From Streptomyces filamentosus (GTDB taxonomy: Bacteria > Actinomycetota > Actinomycetes > Streptomycetales > Streptomycetaceae): 64,000 bases of DNA. Positions 26,585-35,775 of this stretch are shown here, piece after piece; the first letter of the stretch is position 1, and every line of letters begins with the position of its first letter. The notes under the pieces are model-generated. The model did not search any database. It saw only the letters and a program-made list of their open reading frames with translations, and was not told where the DNA came from. A program made the translations under genes and the position numbers. The stretch is taken from positions 1,302,001 to 1,366,000 of the forward strand of contig NZ_BNBE01000002.1 of the NCBI RefSeq assembly GCF_014654895.1, in the 5' to 3' direction.

Positions 26585-26617
26585 GGGCTCCTTCGCGAGG
26601 TGCGGGGCGGGGTGGGA

Positions 26618-26680
26618 CGGGCCGGCTCTGTGGATCGGGCCGGGCTCGCGACGCCCGGCCCGATCCACAGAGCCGGCCCG
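26618..26680. repeat. 28-bp perfect inverted repeat ahead of the ABC exporter gene
   Basis: Positions 26618-26645 and 26653-26680 are exact reverse complements around a 7-base spacer (TCGCGAC). It lies 34 bp upstream of the exporter start, between it and the divergent MarR gene. If the exporter promoter is further upstream, near the MarR promoter, the repeat becomes a very stable hairpin in the exporter 5' leader. Confidence 0.85.
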
Positions 26681-26703
26681 GAGCGTACGGAATCGGACTG
26701 TAA

Positions 26704-26745
26704 CTCATTCTTACCTATGTTCACAATGAGCATGGTCCTGATAAT
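26704..26745. promoter_or_regulatory. MarR promoter with possible operator
   Basis: TGTTCA (26718-26723), a 16-bp spacer and GATAAT (26740-26745) form a plausible plus-strand promoter with only 8 bases between the -10 hexamer and the MarR ATG. CTCATT (26704-26709) and AATGAG (26725-26730) are inverted around 15 bases and overlap the -35 box, a candidate MarR site. This stretch is clearly AT-richer than its surroundings. Confidence 0.5.
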
Positions 26746-26753
26746 GTTCCCGC

Positions 26754-27215
26754 ATGAACTCCCCCGCCGTGAGCACCCCCGACCCCGACGGGCTCCTCGC
26801 CGAACAGCTGCTCCGGCTCACCCGCCGGCTCCACCGCATCCAGAAGCGCCACCTGGAGCCGGTCGGCATCACCCCGGCCCAGTCCCGGCTGCTGCGCGTG
26901 GTCGCGCACTACGGCGACGCCCCGCCCCGGATGGCCGACCTCGCCGCCCGCCTGGAGGTCGTCCCGCGCGCGGTGACCAGCCTCGTCGACGGCCTGGAGG
27001 CCGCCGGGCGGGTGCGCCGGGTGCCCGATCCGGCCAACCGCCGGGTCATCCGGATCGAGCTCACCGACGAGGGCCGCGCCACGCTGCGGGAGCTGCGCAG
27101 CGCGCGCCGGGCGGCCGCAGAGGACATCCTGGCTCCATTGACCGTCGAACAGCGCGAGGTGCTCGGGGGCCTGCTGACCGCCCTGGCCGGGCCCGCCCCG
27201 GAGAGCGGCTGCTGA
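26754..27215 (+). CDS. MarR-family transcriptional regulator
   Basis: A 153-residue winged-helix protein: dimerisation helix LLAEQLLRLTRRLHRIQKR, then ITPAQSRLLRVVAHYG, the recognition helix region MADLAARLEVVPRAVTSLVDGLEAAG and the wing RRVPDPANRRVIRIELTDEGR. MarR proteins repress themselves and a divergent exporter until a ligand binds; the exporter at 24749-26584 is the obvious target. The start is probably leaderless, with 8 bases after the -10 box and no Shine-Dalgarno sequence. Confidence 0.92.
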   Translation: MNSPAVSTPDPDGLLAEQLLRLTRRLHRIQKRHLEPVGITPAQSRLLRVVAHYGDAPPRMADLAARLEVVPRAVTSLVDGLEAAGRVRRVPDPANRRVIRIELTDEGRATLRELRSARRAAAEDILAPLTVEQREVLGGLLTALAGPAPESGC

Positions 27216-27249
27216 CGCCGCCGGCGCCCGCGCCGAGGGGAGCCGTGCC

Positions 27250-30174
27250 ATGCCGCTGCTGGAACCGAACCCGCGGTCCCTCCGTCCGGGCCGGAAGCGG
27301 ACCCCGGCCCCGGACCGGGTCCCGGACCTCCAGGCGCGGGGCACCCCCCGGCGACTGCGGGAGGAGCTTGCGGCGCTGATCGGACCGGAGAAGGTGCTCT
27401 CCGGCATCTCCGACCTGGTGCGGTACGCCTCCGACGCCAGCCCCTACCGCTTCCTGCCGCAGGTGGTCGTGGTCGCCGAGGACGTCGACGACGTCTCCGC
27501 CGTGCTGTCCTACGCCCACGGCAAGGGCCGCGAGGTGGTCTTCCGGGCCGCCGGGACCAGCCTCAACGGCCAGGCGCAGGGCGAGGACATCCTCGTGGAC
27601 GTCCGCCGCCACTGGGTGGGCGTGGAGGTCCTGGACGACGGCGCGCGGGCCCGCGTCCGCCCCGGCACCACCGTCGTCCGCGCCAACGCCGCCCTCGCCC
27701 CGTACGGCCGCGTCCTCGGCCCCGACCCGGCCAGCGCGGTCGCCTGCACCCTCGGCGGGGTCGTCGCCAACAACGCCTCCGGCATGACCGCCGGCACCAC
27801 CCGGAACTCCTACCGGACCCTCTCCTCGCTCACCTTCGTCCTGCCGAGCGGGACCGTCGTCGACACCGCCGACCCGGAGGCCGACGCCGAGCTCGCGCGG
27901 GCCGAGCCCCGGCTGTGCGCGGGGCTCCTCGCGCTCAAGGCCGAGATCGAGGCCGACGCCGGACTCACGGCCCGCATCCGGGCCAAGTACGAGATCAAGA
28001 ACACCAACGGCTACCGCCTCGACGCCTTCCTCGACGGCGCCACCCCGGTGGAGATCCTGCGCGGCCTGATGGTCGGCTCCCAGGGCACCCTCGGCTTCAT
28101 CTCCGAGGTCGTCCTCGACACCCTCCCCCTCGACCGGCTGGTCTCCACCGCCCTGCTCTTCTTCCCCGGCCTGCCCGCCGCCGCCGCGGCCGTGCCCCGC
28201 TTCAACGAGGCCGGGGCGCTCGCCGTCGAGCTCATGGACGGCAACACGCTGCGGGCCTCGGTGAGCGTCCCCGGCGTCCCCGCCGACTGGGCGGAGCTGC
28301 CCCGGGACACCACGGCGCTGCTCGTCGAGTTCCGGGCCCCCGACGAGGCGGCCCTGGCCGGGTACGAGGCGGCGGCGGGCGCGGTCCTCGCCGGGCTCGA
28401 CCTGGTCGCCCCGGTGCCCTCCGTCGCCAACGCCTTCACCCGCGACGCGGGCACCGTCGCCGGCTACTGGAAGGCCCGCAAGGCGTTCGTGACGGCCGTC
28501 GGCGGCTCCCGCCCCTCCGGCACGACCCTGATCACGGAGGACTTCGCGGTCCCCCCGTCCCGGCTCGCCGAGGCCTGCGCCGAACTCCTCGACCTCCAGG
28601 CCCGGCACGGCTTCGACGCGGCCGTCGCCGGCCACGCCGCCCACGGCAACCTGCACTTCCTGCTCGCCTTCGACGCCGCCGACCCCTCCGACGTGGGGCG
28701 CTACGCCGCCTTCATGGACGACTTCTGCAAGCTCACCGTCGAACGCTTCGACGGCTCCCTGAAGGCCGAGCACGCCACCGGCCGCAACATCGCCCCCTTC
28801 CTGGAGCTGGAGTGGGGGCCGAAGGCGACCGAGCTGATGTGGCGGACCAAGGAGCTCGTCGACCCCGACGGGATCCTCGCCCCCCGGATCGTCCTCGACC
28901 GCGATCCCCAGGCCCACCTGCGGGGACTGAAGACCATCCCGTCCGTGGAGCGGATCGCCGACCCGTGCATCGAGTGCGGCTTCTGCGAACCGACCTGCCC
29001 CAGCCACGACCTGACGACCACCCCGCGCCAGCGGATCGTGCTGCGCCGGGAGATGCTGCGGCAGGCCGACGGCTCCCCCGTCGAGCTGCGGCTCCTGGAG
29101 GCGTACGGCTACGACGCCGTCGACACCTGCGCGGGCGACTCCACCTGCAAGCTGGCCTGCCCCGTCGGCATCGACACCGGCGCGCTGATGAAGGACTTCC
29201 GGCACCGGCGGCACTCCCCGCGCGAGGAGCGGACCGCCGCCCTCGCCGCACGGCACTTCCGGACCGTGGAGGCGTCGGCGCGGCTCGCCGTGGGCGTCGC
29301 CGACAAGCTGGGCGACGGCTTCCTGGAGCGGGCCACCGGCCTCGCCCGCAAGGCCGTCCGGCCCGACCTCGTCCCGGAGTGGCTGCCCGAGATCCCCGGC
29401 GCGGCACCCCGGCGGCTGCCCCGCACCCACCGCCCGGCGGCCGTCGCCGTCTACTACCCGGCGTGCGTCAACCGCATCTTCGGCAATCCCGACGGGACGC
29501 CGGGCCCCTCCCTCCCGCAGGCCGTCGTCGCCGTCTCCGCGCGGGCCGGGCGGCCCGTGTGGATCCCCGACGACGTGGCCGGCACCTGCTGCGCCACCAT
29601 CTGGCACTCCAAGGGGTACGCGGAGGGCAACGAGCTGATGGCCAACCGGATCGTCGAGGCCGCCTGGGGCTGGACCGCCGGCGGCCGGCTCCCGCTGGTC
29701 GTGGACGCCTCCTCGTGCACCCTCGGCATCGCGCAGGAGGTCGTGCCGTACCTCACCGAGGACAACCGCGCCCTCCACGCCGAACTGACCGTGCTGGACT
29801 CCCTGGTGTGGGCGGCCGACACGCTCCTCCCCCGCCTGGAGGCCCGCCGGAAGGAGGGCTCGGCGGTGGTGCACCCCACCTGCTCCATGCGGCACCTCGG
29901 CGACACCGGCCACCTCACCGCCGTCGCGGAGTTCTGCGCCGAGGAGGTCGTCGTGCCGGCCGACGCCGGCTGCTGCGCCTTCGCCGGCGACCGGGGCATG
30001 CTCCACCCGGAGCTGACGGCCTCGGCGACGGCCCGCGAGGCCGCCGAGGTCACCGCCCGTCCCTTCGACGCGCACCTCTCCGCCAACCGGATGTGCGAGA
30101 TCGGCATGGACCGCGCCACCGGCCGTGGTTACCGGTCGGCGCTGCTCGCGCTGGAGCGGGCGACCCGCCCCTGA
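27250..30174 (+). CDS. FAD-linked oxidase / Fe-S oxidoreductase fusion (D-lactate/D-2-hydroxy acid dehydrogenase type)
   Basis: A 974-residue fusion. The N-terminal FAD_binding_4 domain contains VVFRAAGTSLNGQAQGEDIL and GGVVANNASGM, and the FAD-oxidase C domain follows to about 530. A 2[4Fe-4S] module has PCIECGFCEPTCP (about 571) and DTCAGDSTCKLACP (about 626). The C-terminal part has the CCG Cys-rich repeats (YYPACVNRIFG about 734, GTCCATIWHSKG about 777, HPTCSMRH about 875, GCCAFAGDRG about 907). Such proteins oxidise D-lactate or D-2-hydroxyglutarate and pass electrons to the respiratory chain; the substrate cannot be fixed here. Complete, with no missing cluster ligand noticed. Confidence 0.9.
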   Translation: MPLLEPNPRSLRPGRKRTPAPDRVPDLQARGTPRRLREELAALIGPEKVLSGISDLVRYASDASPYRFLPQVVVVAEDVDDVSAVLSYAHGKGREVVFRAAGTSLNGQAQGEDILVDVRRHWVGVEVLDDGARARVRPGTTVVRANAALAPYGRVLGPDPASAVACTLGGVVANNASGMTAGTTRNSYRTLSSLTFVLPSGTVVDTADPEADAELARAEPRLCAGLLALKAEIEADAGLTARIRAKYEIKNTNGYRLDAFLDGATPVEILRGLMVGSQGTLGFISEVVLDTLPLDRLVSTALLFFPGLPAAAAAVPRFNEAGALAVELMDGNTLRASVSVPGVPADWAELPRDTTALLVEFRAPDEAALAGYEAAAGAVLAGLDLVAPVPSVANAFTRDAGTVAGYWKARKAFVTAVGGSRPSGTTLITEDFAVPPSRLAEACAELLDLQARHGFDAAVAGHAAHGNLHFLLAFDAADPSDVGRYAAFMDDFCKLTVERFDGSLKAEHATGRNIAPFLELEWGPKATELMWRTKELVDPDGILAPRIVLDRDPQAHLRGLKTIPSVERIADPCIECGFCEPTCPSHDLTTTPRQRIVLRREMLRQADGSPVELRLLEAYGYDAVDTCAGDSTCKLACPVGIDTGALMKDFRHRRHSPREERTAALAARHFRTVEASARLAVGVADKLGDGFLERATGLARKAVRPDLVPEWLPEIPGAAPRRLPRTHRPAAVAVYYPACVNRIFGNPDGTPGPSLPQAVVAVSARAGRPVWIPDDVAGTCCATIWHSKGYAEGNELMANRIVEAAWGWTAGGRLPLVVDASSCTLGIAQEVVPYLTEDNRALHAELTVLDSLVWAADTLLPRLEARRKEGSAVVHPTCSMRHLGDTGHLTAVAEFCAEEVVVPADAGCCAFAGDRGMLHPELTASATAREAAEVTARPFDAHLSANRMCEIGMDRATGRGYRSALLALERATRP

Positions 30175-30356
30175 CGGCGGGGCGGCCGGGGCGACGGCCG
30201 GAAAATCCGTTGCCTCCGGCCCGGACGGAGGGCGAACCTGGCGGGGGTCCCGGGCACCGGGGCCCCCGCCCCGGGGTCCCACGAGGGACCTCCGCCGACG
30301 CACGCCCGCGTGCCCGGCCCCACCCCCGTCCGCCCCCGAGCACCCCTGGGGACGTC

Positions 30357-32153
30357 ATGCAGATCAGTCAACTCCCCTACGCAGACCCGGGGGTGCCCGA
30401 CGTCCGCTCGGGCACCCGGTTCCTGGTCTGGCTCGGACGGATGCAGCTCGGCGGGCAGGTGCGGTCACTGCTGTGGGGACTGCTGCTCCAGTTGTCCATC
30501 GCGGGACTCCCCGTCGGCGTCGGCCTCGCCGTGCAGGCCGTCGTGGACCGCGACGGCGGCGGACTCGCGCTCGGCTGCGGGGTGGTCGCGGCGCTCGGCT
30601 GCGGCATCGCCGTCGGCGACACGATGCTGCACCGCACCGCCGTCACCAACTGGATCACCGCCGCCGCGCGGGTCCAGCAGCTCCTGGCCCGGCGGACCGC
30701 CGAGCTCGGCTCGCTGCTGACCCGGCGGGTCGCGGCCGGCGAGGTCGTCGCCGTGTCCACCGGCGACGTCGAGAAGATCGGCTGGTTCGTGGAGGCGTTC
30801 TCCCGCTTCGCCGCCGCCGTCCTCACCCTCCTGGCCGTCTGCGTCGGCCTCGTCGTGTACGAACCGGCCCTCGGCGTCGTCGTCGCCGTCGGCGTCCCCG
30901 CCCTCGCCCTCGCCGCGCTGCCGCTGCTGCCCCGGGCGACCCGCCGGGCCGACACGCAGCGCGAGAAGGCCGGCAAGGCCACCGAACTCGCCTCCGACAC
31001 GGTCGCCGGACTGCGCGTGCTGCGCGGCATCGGCGGCGAGGAGCTGTTCCTCGGCCGCTACCGGGCCGCCTCCCAGGAGGTCCGCAGGGCCGCCGTGCGC
31101 AGCGCCCGCATGTGGGCGCTGATCGCCGCCGTCCAGGTGCTGCTGCCCGGCCTGCTGCTCATCGCCGTGGTGGCGTACGGGGCGGGTCTGGTGCTCGACG
31201 GGCGGATCACGGTCGGCGCGCTGGTCACCGTCTACGGCGCGGTCGCCCTCACCCATCACCCCCTGCGGAACGTGGAAGAGATCGCCATGGCGTACGCCTT
31301 CTCCCGGCCGTCCGCGAGGCGCGCGGCCCGGGTCCTGGCCCTGGCCCGGGTCACCGGACCGGCCGCGGACGCCGGCGACCGGAAGGCGTCCGGCGACCTG
31401 TACGACCCGCTGACCGGCCTCATCGCCCCCGCCGGGCTGCTCACCGCCGTGGTGTGCGGCGACCCGGACGCGGCCGGCCGGCTCGCGGACCGGCTCGGCG
31501 GGCACCCGGCCGAGCCCGGCGACGACCACGTGTCCGTGCGCCTCGGCGGGGTGCCCCTCGACGAGCTGTCGCTGGACGCGGCCAGGACCGCCGTCCTCGT
31601 CCAGGACAAGGAGCCGGTGCTGCTGTCCGGCACCCTCCGCGAACTGCTCGACGTGCCCGCGTCCGGTGCGGTCCGCCCGGAGGACGCGCTCTCCGCCGCC
31701 CAGTGCGGCGACGTCCTCGACGCGCTCGCCCAGGCGTCCGTGGACGGCGACGGCGACCCGATGCGGACCCGGATCACCGAGCGGGGCCGCTCGCTCTCCG
31801 GCGGCCAGCGCCAGCGCCTCGCCCTCGCCCGGTCCCTGGTGACCGACCCGGAGGTGCTCGTCCTCGACGAGCCGACCTCTGCGGTCGACTCGCACACCGA
31901 GTCCCGGGTGGCGGCCGGCGTCCGCAAGCTCCGCGCGGGCGCCACCACCGTGGTGCTGGCCTCGTCGCCGCTGCTCCTGGACCTGGCGGACCGGGTGGTC
32001 CTGGTCCACGAGGGCCGGGCCGTCGCCCACGGCACCCACCGGGAGCTGCTGGCCGGCGAACCCCGCTACCGGGCGGTCGTCACCCGGGAGACCGACGACG
32101 AACCGGCCGCCGTGACGGCCGGAACCGAAGCCCTGGAAGGGGAGACCGCATGA
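30357..32153 (+). CDS. ABC exporter subunit A (degenerate Walker A and H-loop, intact signature)
   Basis: A 598-residue half-transporter. Six membrane helices occupy about 30-300 (SLLWGLLLQLSIAGLPVG and similar). In the ATPase domain the Walker A position (about 366) reads VVCGDPDAAGRLADRL and lacks the GxxGxGKST lysine, and the H-loop position reads LASSPLL without His. The signature SLSGGQRQRLALARSL (about 479) and Walker B VLVLDEPTSAVD (about 499) are intact. The partner encoded next has the opposite defects, so the two should form an asymmetric heterodimer with one competent ATP site. The stop overlaps the partner start (ATGA). The 182 bp before the start (30175-30356) hold no gene I can support. 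Confidence 0.92.
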   Translation: MQISQLPYADPGVPDVRSGTRFLVWLGRMQLGGQVRSLLWGLLLQLSIAGLPVGVGLAVQAVVDRDGGGLALGCGVVAALGCGIAVGDTMLHRTAVTNWITAAARVQQLLARRTAELGSLLTRRVAAGEVVAVSTGDVEKIGWFVEAFSRFAAAVLTLLAVCVGLVVYEPALGVVVAVGVPALALAALPLLPRATRRADTQREKAGKATELASDTVAGLRVLRGIGGEELFLGRYRAASQEVRRAAVRSARMWALIAAVQVLLPGLLLIAVVAYGAGLVLDGRITVGALVTVYGAVALTHHPLRNVEEIAMAYAFSRPSARRAARVLALARVTGPAADAGDRKASGDLYDPLTGLIAPAGLLTAVVCGDPDAAGRLADRLGGHPAEPGDDHVSVRLGGVPLDELSLDAARTAVLVQDKEPVLLSGTLRELLDVPASGAVRPEDALSAAQCGDVLDALAQASVDGDGDPMRTRITERGRSLSGGQRQRLALARSLVTDPEVLVLDEPTSAVDSHTESRVAAGVRKLRAGATTVVLASSPLLLDLADRVVLVHEGRAVAHGTHRELLAGEPRYRAVVTRETDDEPAAVTAGTEALEGETA

Positions 32154-33931
32154 TCGGCCTGGCGCCGCCCGCGTACGACCCGGCGGCCCCCACGACCGCC
32201 ACCACCCTGCCCGTCGCCGCCGGCGCGACCGTCCGGGCCTACGTCCGCGAGCTGCTGCGCCGGCACCGCGGGGCCTTCGCGCTGCTCGTCGGCGTGAACG
32301 CGGTCGCGGTCACCGCGTCCATGGTGGGGCCGTACGTCCTCGGGCAGGTGGTGGACCGGCTGGCCGCCGGGGCCCGGGAGCTCCGGCTCGGCGAGGCGGT
32401 CGCGCTGTTCGCGGTCGCGCTCGCGGTGCAGACCTTCTTCGTGCGCCTCGTCCGGCTGCGCGGGGCGATGCTCGGCGAGGAGATGCTCGCCGACCTCCGG
32501 GAGGACTTCCTGGTCCGCGCCGTCGGCCTGCCGCCGGGCGTCCTGGAGCGGGCCGGCACCGGCGACCTGCTGTCCCGCATCACCACCGACGTCGACCGGC
32601 TGGCCAACGCCATGCGGGAGGCCGTGCCGCAGCTCGTCATCGGCGTGGTGTGGGCGGGGCTGCTGGTCGGCGGACTCGCCCTCACGGCCCCGCCGCTCGC
32701 GCTCGCCGTGGTGATCGCCGCGCCGCTGCTGATCGCGGGCTGCCGCTGGTACTTCAGGCGGGCGCCCGCCGCGTACCGCTCCGAGGCCGCCGGGTACGCG
32801 GCGGTCGCGGCCGCGCTCGCCGAGACCGTCGACGCGGGCCGCACCGTCGAGGCGCACCGCCTCGGCGCGCGCCGGGTGGCGCTCTCGGACCGGCGGATCC
32901 AGGAGTGGACGCGGTGGGAGCGGTACACCCTCTTCCTGCGGGCCGTGCTCTTCCCGATCGTCAACCTGACCCACACGGCGGTGCTGTGCGGGGTCCTCGC
33001 CATCGGCGGCTTCTGCGTCCTCCGCGGCTGGATGGACGTCGGGCAGCTGACCACCGGCGCGCTGCTCGCGCAGATGCTGGTGGACCCGATCGGGATCGTG
33101 CTGCGCTGGTACGACGAGCTCCAGGTGGCGCAGGTGTCGCTGGCCCGGCTGGTGGGGGTGCGGGACATCGAGCCGGAGCCGGGCGACGCGTCGGTGCGGC
33201 CCGCGGGCCGGTCGGTCGCGGCGGACGACGTGCGCTTCGGCTACCGGGAGGGCGTGGACGTGCTGCACGGGGTGTCCCTGGCGGTGGCGCCGGGCACCCG
33301 GCTCGCGCTGGTCGGCCCGTCCGGGGCCGGCAAGTCGACGCTGGGCCGGCTCCTCGCGGGCATCTACGGTCCGCGCTCCGGGGCGGTCACGCTGGGCGGG
33401 GCCGAGCTGGCCCGGATGCCGGCCGAGCGGGTCCGCGAGCACGTGGCGCTCGTCAACCAGGAGCACCACGTCTTCGTCGGCACGCTCCGGGACAACCTGC
33501 TGCTGGCCCGGCCCGGGGCCGGGGACCCGGAGCTGTGGACGGCGCTGGCGGCGGTGGACGCGGAGGGCTGGGCGCGGGGCCTCGACGCGGGCCTGGACAC
33601 CGAGGTCGGCTCGGGCGGCCGGACGCTGACCCCGGCGCAGGCGCAGCAGGTCGCGCTGGCCCGGCTGGTCCTGGCCGATCCGCACACGCTGGTCCTCGAC
33701 GAGGCGACCTCGCTGCTCGACCCGCGCGCGGCCCGTCATCTGGAGCGCTCGCTCGGGCGGGTCCTGGACGGGCGGACGGTCGTGGCGATCGCCCACCGGC
33801 TGCACACCGCCCACGACGCCGACCTGATCGCGGTCGTCGAGGACGGCCGGATCAGCGAGCTGGGCCGTCACGACGACCTGGTCGCGGCGGGCGGCGCGTA
33901 CGCGGCGCTGTGGCGGTCCTGGCACGGCTGA
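32150..33931 (+). CDS. ABC exporter subunit B (intact Walker A/B, degenerate signature)
   Basis: A 593-residue half-transporter paired with the preceding gene. Six membrane helices lie within about 35-310. Walker A GPSGAGKST (about 388), Walker B LVLDEATSLLD (about 513) and H-loop AIAHRLHTAHD are intact, but the signature position (about 492) reads TLTPAQAQQVALARL instead of LSGGQ. Combined with the partner's LSGGQ, its Walker motifs complete one canonical site; the other site is dead on both faces, as in TmrAB- or BmrCD-type heterodimers. Substrate unknown. A perfect bidirectional hairpin follows. Confidence 0.93.
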   Translation: MIGLAPPAYDPAAPTTATTLPVAAGATVRAYVRELLRRHRGAFALLVGVNAVAVTASMVGPYVLGQVVDRLAAGARELRLGEAVALFAVALAVQTFFVRLVRLRGAMLGEEMLADLREDFLVRAVGLPPGVLERAGTGDLLSRITTDVDRLANAMREAVPQLVIGVVWAGLLVGGLALTAPPLALAVVIAAPLLIAGCRWYFRRAPAAYRSEAAGYAAVAAALAETVDAGRTVEAHRLGARRVALSDRRIQEWTRWERYTLFLRAVLFPIVNLTHTAVLCGVLAIGGFCVLRGWMDVGQLTTGALLAQMLVDPIGIVLRWYDELQVAQVSLARLVGVRDIEPEPGDASVRPAGRSVAADDVRFGYREGVDVLHGVSLAVAPGTRLALVGPSGAGKSTLGRLLAGIYGPRSGAVTLGGAELARMPAERVREHVALVNQEHHVFVGTLRDNLLLARPGAGDPELWTALAAVDAEGWARGLDAGLDTEVGSGGRTLTPAQAQQVALARLVLADPHTLVLDEATSLLDPRAARHLERSLGRVLDGRTVVAIAHRLHTAHDADLIAVVEDGRISELGRHDDLVAAGGAYAALWRSWHG

Positions 33932-33950
33932 GCCGGGCCGGGAGCCGAGC

Positions 33951-33984
33951 GGCGTGACCCGCGCGTCGGCGCGCGGGTCACGCC
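33951..33984. terminator. Bidirectional hairpin terminator
   Basis: A perfect 15-bp stem (33951-33965 with 33970-33984) with a 4-base TCGG loop lies in the 66-bp gap between the convergent ABC exporter and protease genes. Confidence 0.8.
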
Positions 33985-33997
33985 CCCCGGGCGGAGG

Positions 33998-34717
33998 TCA
34001 GACGCCCGCGATCGACTGGATCCAGGACCGGTAGGCCGTCACGTTGGTGTACGCGGTGGTCGTCTGGCGGTCGCTGGTGGAGGCGACGCCGACCTGGACG
34101 CCGTTCGCCATCATCGGGCCGCCGGAGTCCCCGCCCGCGGTGATGCCGTCGCCGCGGCGGGCGCAGATCGCCGAGCCGCCGTACGCGTCGCGGCAGCCGC
34201 TGGTGACCGTCACGTTGGCGACCTTCAGGTAGCGGGACTGGCAGGTGGCCTCGGAGCCGCACTGGGAGGTGGCGCCCCAGCCGTAGACCTGGACGTTCTG
34301 TCCGACGGTCACGGGGCCGGGCTGGCCGAGGCGGGCGTAGGTCGCGCTAACGGAGCGGTCCAGGCGGACCAGCGCGAGGTCGGAGCTGTGGGTGTAGGTC
34401 TGGACGCCGTTGGCGACGGTGCCGCCGCTGTGCTGGTCCAGGCTGCCGATCCGGAAGGAGAGGCCGCCCCCGGTGACGCAGTGCTTGGCCGTCAGGATCC
34501 AGGTGGGGGCGATGATCGTGGCCGTACAGGTCTCCCTGCCGTTGGAGAAGAGCCGGGCAGCCCAGGGGCCGCTCTGGGCGTAGCCTCCGCCGATGATGGG
34601 CTGGACGGCGGCGGTGCGGGCGGGCGCCTGCTCCGAAGCGGTGGCGGTGGGTGCGAAGAGGGCGAGCAGGGAGAGCGCGGCGGTGGCGGCCGACGCCCAT
34701 ACGCGGTGCGTGCGCAA
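33998..34717 (-). CDS. Secreted trypsin-like serine protease (S1 family)
   Basis: The precursor has about 239 residues. The chosen TTG start (34717) follows GAGGA and gives a typical signal peptide (RTHRVWASAATAALSLLALFAPTATA). The mature enzyme has IIGGGYAQSGPWAARL near the N-terminus, the catalytic His in LTAKHC, Asp in SSDLALVRL and Ser in GGDSGGP, and paired cysteines. Residues upstream of the Ser pocket (TAGGDSGG) do not show the DxxxGD of strict trypsins, so specificity is uncertain. An ATG at 34819 would add 34 Pro/Arg-rich residues with no ribosome-binding site. Extracellular protein digestion is the likely role. Confidence 0.88.
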   Translation of the reverse strand: MRTHRVWASAATAALSLLALFAPTATASEQAPARTAAVQPIIGGGYAQSGPWAARLFSNGRETCTATIIAPTWILTAKHCVTGGGLSFRIGSLDQHSGGTVANGVQTYTHSSDLALVRLDRSVSATYARLGQPGPVTVGQNVQVYGWGATSQCGSEATCQSRYLKVANVTVTSGCRDAYGGSAICARRGDGITAGGDSGGPMMANGVQVGVASTSDRQTTTAYTNVTAYRSWIQSIAGV

Positions 34718-34851
34718 GGTTCCTCGTCTCCGACGGCGCGCGGAAGCGCCGCCCGTGGGGGGAGTGGGTGGAACCAGGGTCGTCACGCGCGGGGGCCGGG
34801 GGTAATCCCGTTCGGCCATAACGCCGCGTTATACCCGCGCGCCGGCCCGTG

Positions 34852-35643
34852 TCAGAGGAAGCCGAGCGCCGAGGCGCCGCCCACCCCGCCGAGGACCATG
34901 AAGGCCGGCATGAGGACCTTCAGCTCGACCCAGCTGCCGGCCCGGAAGCGCATCCCCCTGGGCGGGCCGATCGGGTACCAGCGCTTGCGGCCGATGGGGA
35001 TCGGCCACAGGATCGGGCAGCCGGAGACGGTGAGCGCGTCGCCGACGTCGTGGACGAGGGCGCCGAGGACGATCGGCAGGCCCAGCCACAGGTACTCCTG
35101 GCCGGGGCCGGTGAAGAGCCAGTCGGAGCCGTTGCCCGGCTGGTCGAGGACGCCCGCGAGGATCCAGGCGCTGGTCGCGCCCAGCAGCCACACCAGGACG
35201 TCGCTGGACATCCGGGCGGCCCGCCACAGCAGGCCCTCGACGGCGAGGACGAGGTGGACGAAGAGGATCGCGAGGACGGCCCAGCGGCCGCCGGTGACGG
35301 CGGCGACCGAGCAGCCGCCGCCGATGAGGACGGCCCACAGCCAGGTGTGGGTGAGGGTGCGGTGGCCGCCGGAGCGGCGCGGGTCCTGGGGGCTGCGGGT
35401 CGCCTTGTAGACGGCGTACGAGAGCTTGTCGACGATCTCGCACAGGCCCCGGGAGACGGGGCCGAAGGCGCGCGAGATGGTCGCCGACCTGTGGTCCAGG
35501 TCGGGGGCGAGGGCGGCGCCCGCGCACAGCAGGGCCCCCACGAGGAGCACCGGCCAGGGCATCGGGTGGTCGGAGGCGGCGGCGGCCGCTCCCACGCCGA
35601 GCCAGGCCGCCGCGCCGGACAGCGAGTGCGCCGGTCCCATCAT
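34852..35643 (-). CDS. Membrane-bound metal-dependent hydrolase-like protein (YdjM/YbcI family)
   Basis: A 263-residue membrane protein with about five helices and the conserved motifs GPAHSLSGA near the N-terminus, APDLDHRSATISR (46-58) and GGHRTLTHTWLW (91-102), plus VHDVGDALTVSGCPILWPI. These His/Asp motifs define the LexA-regulated YdjM-like family of predicted membrane metal-dependent hydrolases; the reaction is unknown. Divergent from the helicase gene with 132 bp between starts. Confidence 0.85.
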   Translation of the reverse strand: MMGPAHSLSGAAAWLGVGAAAAASDHPMPWPVLLVGALLCAGAALAPDLDHRSATISRAFGPVSRGLCEIVDKLSYAVYKATRSPQDPRRSGGHRTLTHTWLWAVLIGGGCSVAAVTGGRWAVLAILFVHLVLAVEGLLWRAARMSSDVLVWLLGATSAWILAGVLDQPGNGSDWLFTGPGQEYLWLGLPIVLGALVHDVGDALTVSGCPILWPIPIGRKRWYPIGPPRGMRFRAGSWVELKVLMPAFMVLGGVGGASALGFL

Positions 35644-35775
35644 GGTCGGTGTCGCCCCGTTTCTCCCCTGCCGGCGCCGTGTTGACGGCCGGTCGACGGA
35701 GCAGCCTATCGGGCGTGATCATCCCGTTCGACGGCCGGTTCCCTCATCCGGGCGGAATGCAGGCAAGATGGGAGC

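Noticed and set aside
26618..26680. Terminal inverted repeats of an insertion sequence
   Set aside because: The arms are only 7 bases apart and no transposase or target duplication is seen.
27061..30303. A 1080-codon minus-strand open frame
   Set aside because: It is antisense to the FAD/Fe-S oxidoreductase with intact cofactor motifs; long antisense frames are expected at this GC content.
31456..31503. A frameshift explaining the missing Walker A in ABC subunit A
   Set aside because: The frame is continuous with strong homology on both sides, and the partner subunit has the complementary pattern, so it is a natural degenerate site.
34718..34819. Upstream ATG start for the trypsin-like protease
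   Set aside because: It would put 34 Pro/Arg-rich residues before the signal peptide and has no ribosome-binding site.
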